Positions 16,024 to 18,157 of a DNA stretch of 18,157 nt are shown here, piece by piece. This DNA is from Thermoplasmata archaeon (GTDB lineage Archaea > Thermoplasmatota > Thermoplasmata > Lutacidiplasmatales > UBA184). A model generated the notes under the pieces. It made no database searches, was not told where the DNA came from, and saw only the letters and a program-made list of their open reading frames with translations. Numbering within the stretch: the first letter of the stretch is position 1; each line of letters starts with the position of its first letter. Made by a program: the position numbers and the translations under genes. The stretch lies in contig JASHWY010000221.1 of the NCBI GenBank assembly GCA_030043835.1, positions 1 through 18,157 on the forward strand. The letters are read 5' to 3'.

Positions 16024-16647
16024 ATGTCCGCGGACGGGTTCCGGTCGCCCATCACCCTGTACGGCCGATTCATCGAGCTCGTCCCGCTCGAGCGATCGCA
16101 CCGGGACGAACTGCGGTATGCCGCCCGGGATCCCGAGGTCAGCCGGTATCTAAGGAACCCGCCGGGAACGACCCTGGCCGAGCTCGACGCGCTCATCGAG
16201 CTGCTGCTCGGACTCCAGAAGGCCGGCGAGGTCCTCGCGTTCACGACGCGACTCCTTCCCGAGGGCCCTGCGATCGGCATGACCCGTTACCTCAACATCG
16301 ACCGGAAGAACCTGGGCGTCGAAGTGGGCGGAACGTGGCTCGACTCCACGTATTGGCGGACGGCGGTCAACACCGAGTCGAAGTATCTCCTCTTCCGCCA
16401 CGCCTTCGAGAGCGAGAGCGTGCGCCGGGTCCAGCTGCAGACGGATCTGAGGAACGTCCGTTCCCAGAGGGCGATCGAGCGGGTCGGCGCGGTCCGGGAA
16501 GGCGTCCTCCGGGAGAAAGTCCTCCTCCCCGGTGGGTACTTCCGCTCCTCGGTGATCTACAGCGTCCTCGCGAGCGAGTGGCCGGCGGTCAAGGGCCGTC
16601 TCGAAACGATGATCGCCCGCCCGTGGACTCGTCCCAAGGGGTCGTAA
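16024..16647 (+). CDS. GNAT family N-acetyltransferase (RimJ/RimL-like)
   Basis: 207-residue acetyl-CoA-dependent acetyltransferase, the only plus-strand gene. N-terminal strand GRFIELVPLERSHRDEL (14-30) is the usual opening of the RimJ/RimL-type group. The central GGTWLDSTYWRTAVNTESKY (102-121) corresponds to the GYWLxPxxWGxGxATEA segment near the acetyl-CoA pocket, with the glycine-rich loop degenerate (Arg112-Thr113-Ala114). The distal part RNVRSQRAIERVGAVREGVL (143-162) is the NxxSxRxxExxGFxxEG motif. Substrate unknown: protein N-termini, aminoglycosides and small amines are all acetylated by relatives. ATG 16024 fits the family N-terminus. It is divergent from nuoA and convergent with the next membrane protein gene. 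Confidence 0.85.
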   Translation: MSADGFRSPITLYGRFIELVPLERSHRDELRYAARDPEVSRYLRNPPGTTLAELDALIELLLGLQKAGEVLAFTTRLLPEGPAIGMTRYLNIDRKNLGVEVGGTWLDSTYWRTAVNTESKYLLFRHAFESESVRRVQLQTDLRNVRSQRAIERVGAVREGVLREKVLLPGGYFRSSVIYSVLASEWPAVKGRLETMIARPWTRPKGS

Positions 16648-16741
16648 GCCCGGCAGCGCGGGGCGACCGGGCTAACGATCGCCGCACAGCGAACCATCGA
16701 CTCACGCCGGCCCGGTCCCGGGATCCGTGGGGCCAGCGTCA

Positions 16742-16780
16742 CAGGGCGGAACGAGGGATCGGAGGCAGCCCCTCGCCCTG
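16742..16780. repeat. Imperfect inverted repeat in convergent intergenic region
   Basis: CAGGGCG (16742-16748) and its exact complement CGCCCTG (16774-16780), separated by 25 nt, in the 168-bp gap between the GNAT gene and the oppositely oriented membrane protein gene. There is no T-run on either strand, so terminator function is not supported. The rest of this gap shows no gene or promoter. Confidence 0.2.
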
Positions 16781-16815
16781 CCGGTCCTCAGCTTGAAGGA
16801 TGAGCCGGCCGAACG

Positions 16816-17688
16816 CTAGACCTCGCGGACCGTGCCCTCGGGCTCGTCCGTGACCCGTAGCCGGCCGAAATGGAACTGGGCGGACCGGGCCGCCCATGCA
16901 CGGCGCAGGAACGCTTCCTGCACCTGAGCCTCGGTCCTAGAGAAGGCGAGGCACACGAACCACGCGGCGGGAGCGTAGAGCAGAATCGAGACGAGGAAGA
17001 GCCCGGGGCTGAACACCACCCCCGGAAGTACCTCGAACTCGAGGATGCCCACTCCTCCTACCACCAGGAGGAGGAGGGCGAGCCAGAGAAGCGGGAACGG
17101 GAGAGAGTCCGTGATTCGAGTCTGGAAGCGGCTCGCCAAGAACGGCGCCGCCGGAGCGATCACCAGCGCGAGAAGAACCCCGGCCACGAGTTCGTCCACG
17201 AAGATCCGGATCGGGTGGGCGACGGCCAAGTTGGGCGCGAGGTCGCCCTGATGGACGAGGAGGACAATGAAGATCAGTTCGAATCCTAAGGTGACCAGCA
17301 GCAGGACGCCGAACCGCCCCCACACCTCGTGCGTGGTGTCGGGGCGAGACGGTGGCGTAACGATCACGTGACGATTGAGGCTCGGGATCTTCGCAAGGAG
17401 CAGGAGAATCCCGAGCGGTACGAACTCGCCGAGTAGGAGCGAGGTTGCGTAGGCCGTCGCGAACCAGAGGACCGAGAACAAAGCGCTGACCAGAAGGAGC
17501 AGCAGCAGGATACGAGGCAGGAGATCGGCGGTCCAGCGAGCCTCGTCACGGAAGAACTGATCGACGAGCAGCACGTAGAGCAGGACGAGGGCAAAGGGAA
17601 CGAGCCAGAGCACGATCGTCGGTAGGCGAGGCGTCGGGCCCGGGAGGCTGGGAGGCTCCCTCACGGTCGGGGGACCTTCGTTCTCCAA
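16816..17688 (-). CDS. Polytopic membrane protein, function unknown
   Basis: 290-residue protein not recognised. A Pro-rich N-terminal tail (1-23) is followed by about seven hydrophobic segments near 24-42, 57-77, 81-99, 126-145, 163-185, 197-217 and 226-249, then a soluble basic/amphipathic tail (251-290). The loop between TM3 and TM4 (100-125) contains NRHVIVTPPSRPDTTHEVWG; the pattern could recall CPBP-type or rhomboid-like membrane proteins, but I see no convincing EExxxR or GxSG motif and make no assignment. The start is TTG 17688, the first candidate after a TATA box at 17722-17730; GTG eight codons further in is an alternative. It stands as a single gene, downstream of an enoyl-CoA hydratase gene in the same direction. 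Confidence 0.75.
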   Translation of the reverse strand: MENEGPPTVREPPSLPGPTPRLPTIVLWLVPFALVLLYVLLVDQFFRDEARWTADLLPRILLLLLLVSALFSVLWFATAYATSLLLGEFVPLGILLLLAKIPSLNRHVIVTPPSRPDTTHEVWGRFGVLLLVTLGFELIFIVLLVHQGDLAPNLAVAHPIRIFVDELVAGVLLALVIAPAAPFLASRFQTRITDSLPFPLLWLALLLLVVGGVGILEFEVLPGVVFSPGLFLVSILLYAPAAWFVCLAFSRTEAQVQEAFLRRAWAARSAQFHFGRLRVTDEPEGTVREV

Positions 17689-17721
17689 TGGAATCCCGTC
17701 CGGGCCGAGCGGGCCGCGGCT

Positions 17722-17730
17722 CCCTATAAG
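17722..17730 (-). promoter_or_regulatory. TATA box of the seven-TM protein gene
   Basis: Minus strand CTTATAGGG. Predicted start site near 17701, leaving about 13 nt before TTG 17688. It shares CTTATAG and the following GA/GG-rich bases with the top6B promoter. The rest of the gap 17689-17904 shows no convincing gene. Confidence 0.6.
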
Positions 17731-17904
17731 ATGGAGTCCAAGGGCTGGTGACGGAAGAAGCCGCGGGACGACCGATCTCCCCCCCGATCCCGGTCGGCAT
17801 CGCCCGCGATCGGTGGCGCTACCTTTGGAACGATGCTCGGGCGAACCCGGAGGGGCTCGTCGCCGCGTTCACCGTTGGAGAAAAGTCGGAGAGAGCGATG
17901 CTCG

Positions 17905-18157
17905 TTACGGAGGGGAGAACCGGGGGCGCCGTTTTTCGAGAAACGCCCGAATTCCTTCGGGCAGCTCCGCGCCCTCCGCGGCCTCGACGGCGCCCCTCCG
18001 CTCGAGCATCATCTGGGTGTCGAGACTTTCGCTAAAGGCCGAGACCAGGAGGCGCTTCACCCACCCGTAGGCGAACGTGGGACCCGCCGCAAGCTCGCTC
18101 GCCCGCTCCCACGCTCGGCGGCCGAGTTCGGTCGGCGCGACGACCTCGTGGAGGAGA
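17905..18157 (-). CDS. Enoyl-CoA hydratase/isomerase family protein, C-terminal part
   Basis: Only the last 83 codons are in the window; the 5' end lies to the right. The readable part starts LLHEVVAPTELGRRAWERA, contains AAGPTFAYGWVKRLL and ends EGIRAFLEKRRPRFSPP before TAA. These match the C-terminal helices of the crotonase fold, with the LAxxPxxAxxxxKxxL helix and the EGxxAFLEKRxPxF end. The catalytic oxyanion-hole residues are upstream, outside the window, so hydratase, isomerase or another crotonase activity cannot be distinguished. Probably fatty acid or aromatic acid degradation. Confidence 0.87.
   Translation of the reverse strand, partial: LLHEVVAPTELGRRAWERASELAAGPTFAYGWVKRLLVSAFSESLDTQMMLERRGAVEAAEGAELPEGIRAFLEKRRPRFSPP

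Noticed and set aside
15933..16796. Plus-strand 287-codon frame overlapping the GNAT gene
   Set aside because: The GNAT frame has family motifs; this one has none and is Arg/Pro-rich.
16648..16815. Transcription terminator between the convergent GNAT and membrane protein genes
   Set aside because: Only a 7-bp inverted repeat with a long loop and no T-run on either strand was found.
17748..18035. Plus-strand GTG frame of 95 codons, 21 nt after a TATA-like CTATAAG
   Set aside because: Its second half runs antisense through the enoyl-CoA hydratase end, and the translation shows no domain. The first 45 codons look less biased than a typical shadow, so a short gene is not fully excluded.

Overview
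The window is GC-rich archaeal chromosome. The evidence is topoisomerase VI subunit B, a geranylgeranyl-reductase-type flavoprotein beside a trans-prenyl diphosphate synthase, a complex I cluster with separate nuoC and nuoD and no nuoE/F/G, TATA-box promoters, and a mix of leaderless-looking first genes with Shine-Dalgarno-led internal genes. A lineage of Thermoplasmatota outside the Thermoplasmatales is my best guess. It is an inference, because Thermoplasmatales are known to lack Topo VI, whereas several other archaeal groups carry 11-subunit complex I. No rRNA, tRNA, insertion sequence or CRISPR array was seen.

Layout, read along the minus strand from right to left. At the right edge is the C-terminal end of an enoyl-CoA hydratase/isomerase (17905-18157, 5' end outside the window). 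Next is an unrecognised polytopic membrane protein of about 7 TM segments (16816-17688). A lone plus-strand GNAT acetyltransferase (16024-16647) converges on it. From a strong TATA box at 15913-15921 a long minus-strand operon begins: nuoA-B-C-D-H-I-J-K-L-M-N (15863 to 5426). It continues, with 13 nt and then a 4-nt overlap, into a geranylgeranyl reductase family flavoprotein (4312-5412) and a polyprenyl diphosphate synthase (3257-4315). After a 63-nt gap comes a small 4-TM protein (2720-3193), overlapping by 1 nt a nitrilase-superfamily hydrolase (1905-2720). Last, with its own TATA box and an apparently leaderless GTG start, is top6B (1849 leftwards, 3' end cut by the window edge).

How the genes work together: the nuo genes encode the whole membrane arm (A, H, J, K, L, M, N) and the connecting Fe-S/quinone module (B, C, D, I) of a proton- or sodium-pumping quinone reductase. 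The NADH-oxidising module is absent, so the electron donor is unknown. The NuoI here is unusual: it carries four [4Fe-4S] ferredoxin motifs instead of two, the extra pair being a C-terminal ferredoxin-like domain. That could be an adaptation for accepting electrons from a non-NADH donor. The reductase and prenyl synthase directly downstream could supply and saturate the isoprenoid tail of the quinone used by this complex, or make membrane lipid chains. Many junctions overlap by 4 nt (GTGA/ATGA), consistent with translational coupling.

Main oddities: the four-cluster NuoI; a nuoL whose conserved N-terminus extends upstream of any ATG/GTG/TTG, suggesting an ACG or ATC start behind a perfect Shine-Dalgarno; and a perfect 13-bp inverted repeat next to the nuoA TATA box. 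Every gene-free stretch is shorter than 300 bp.
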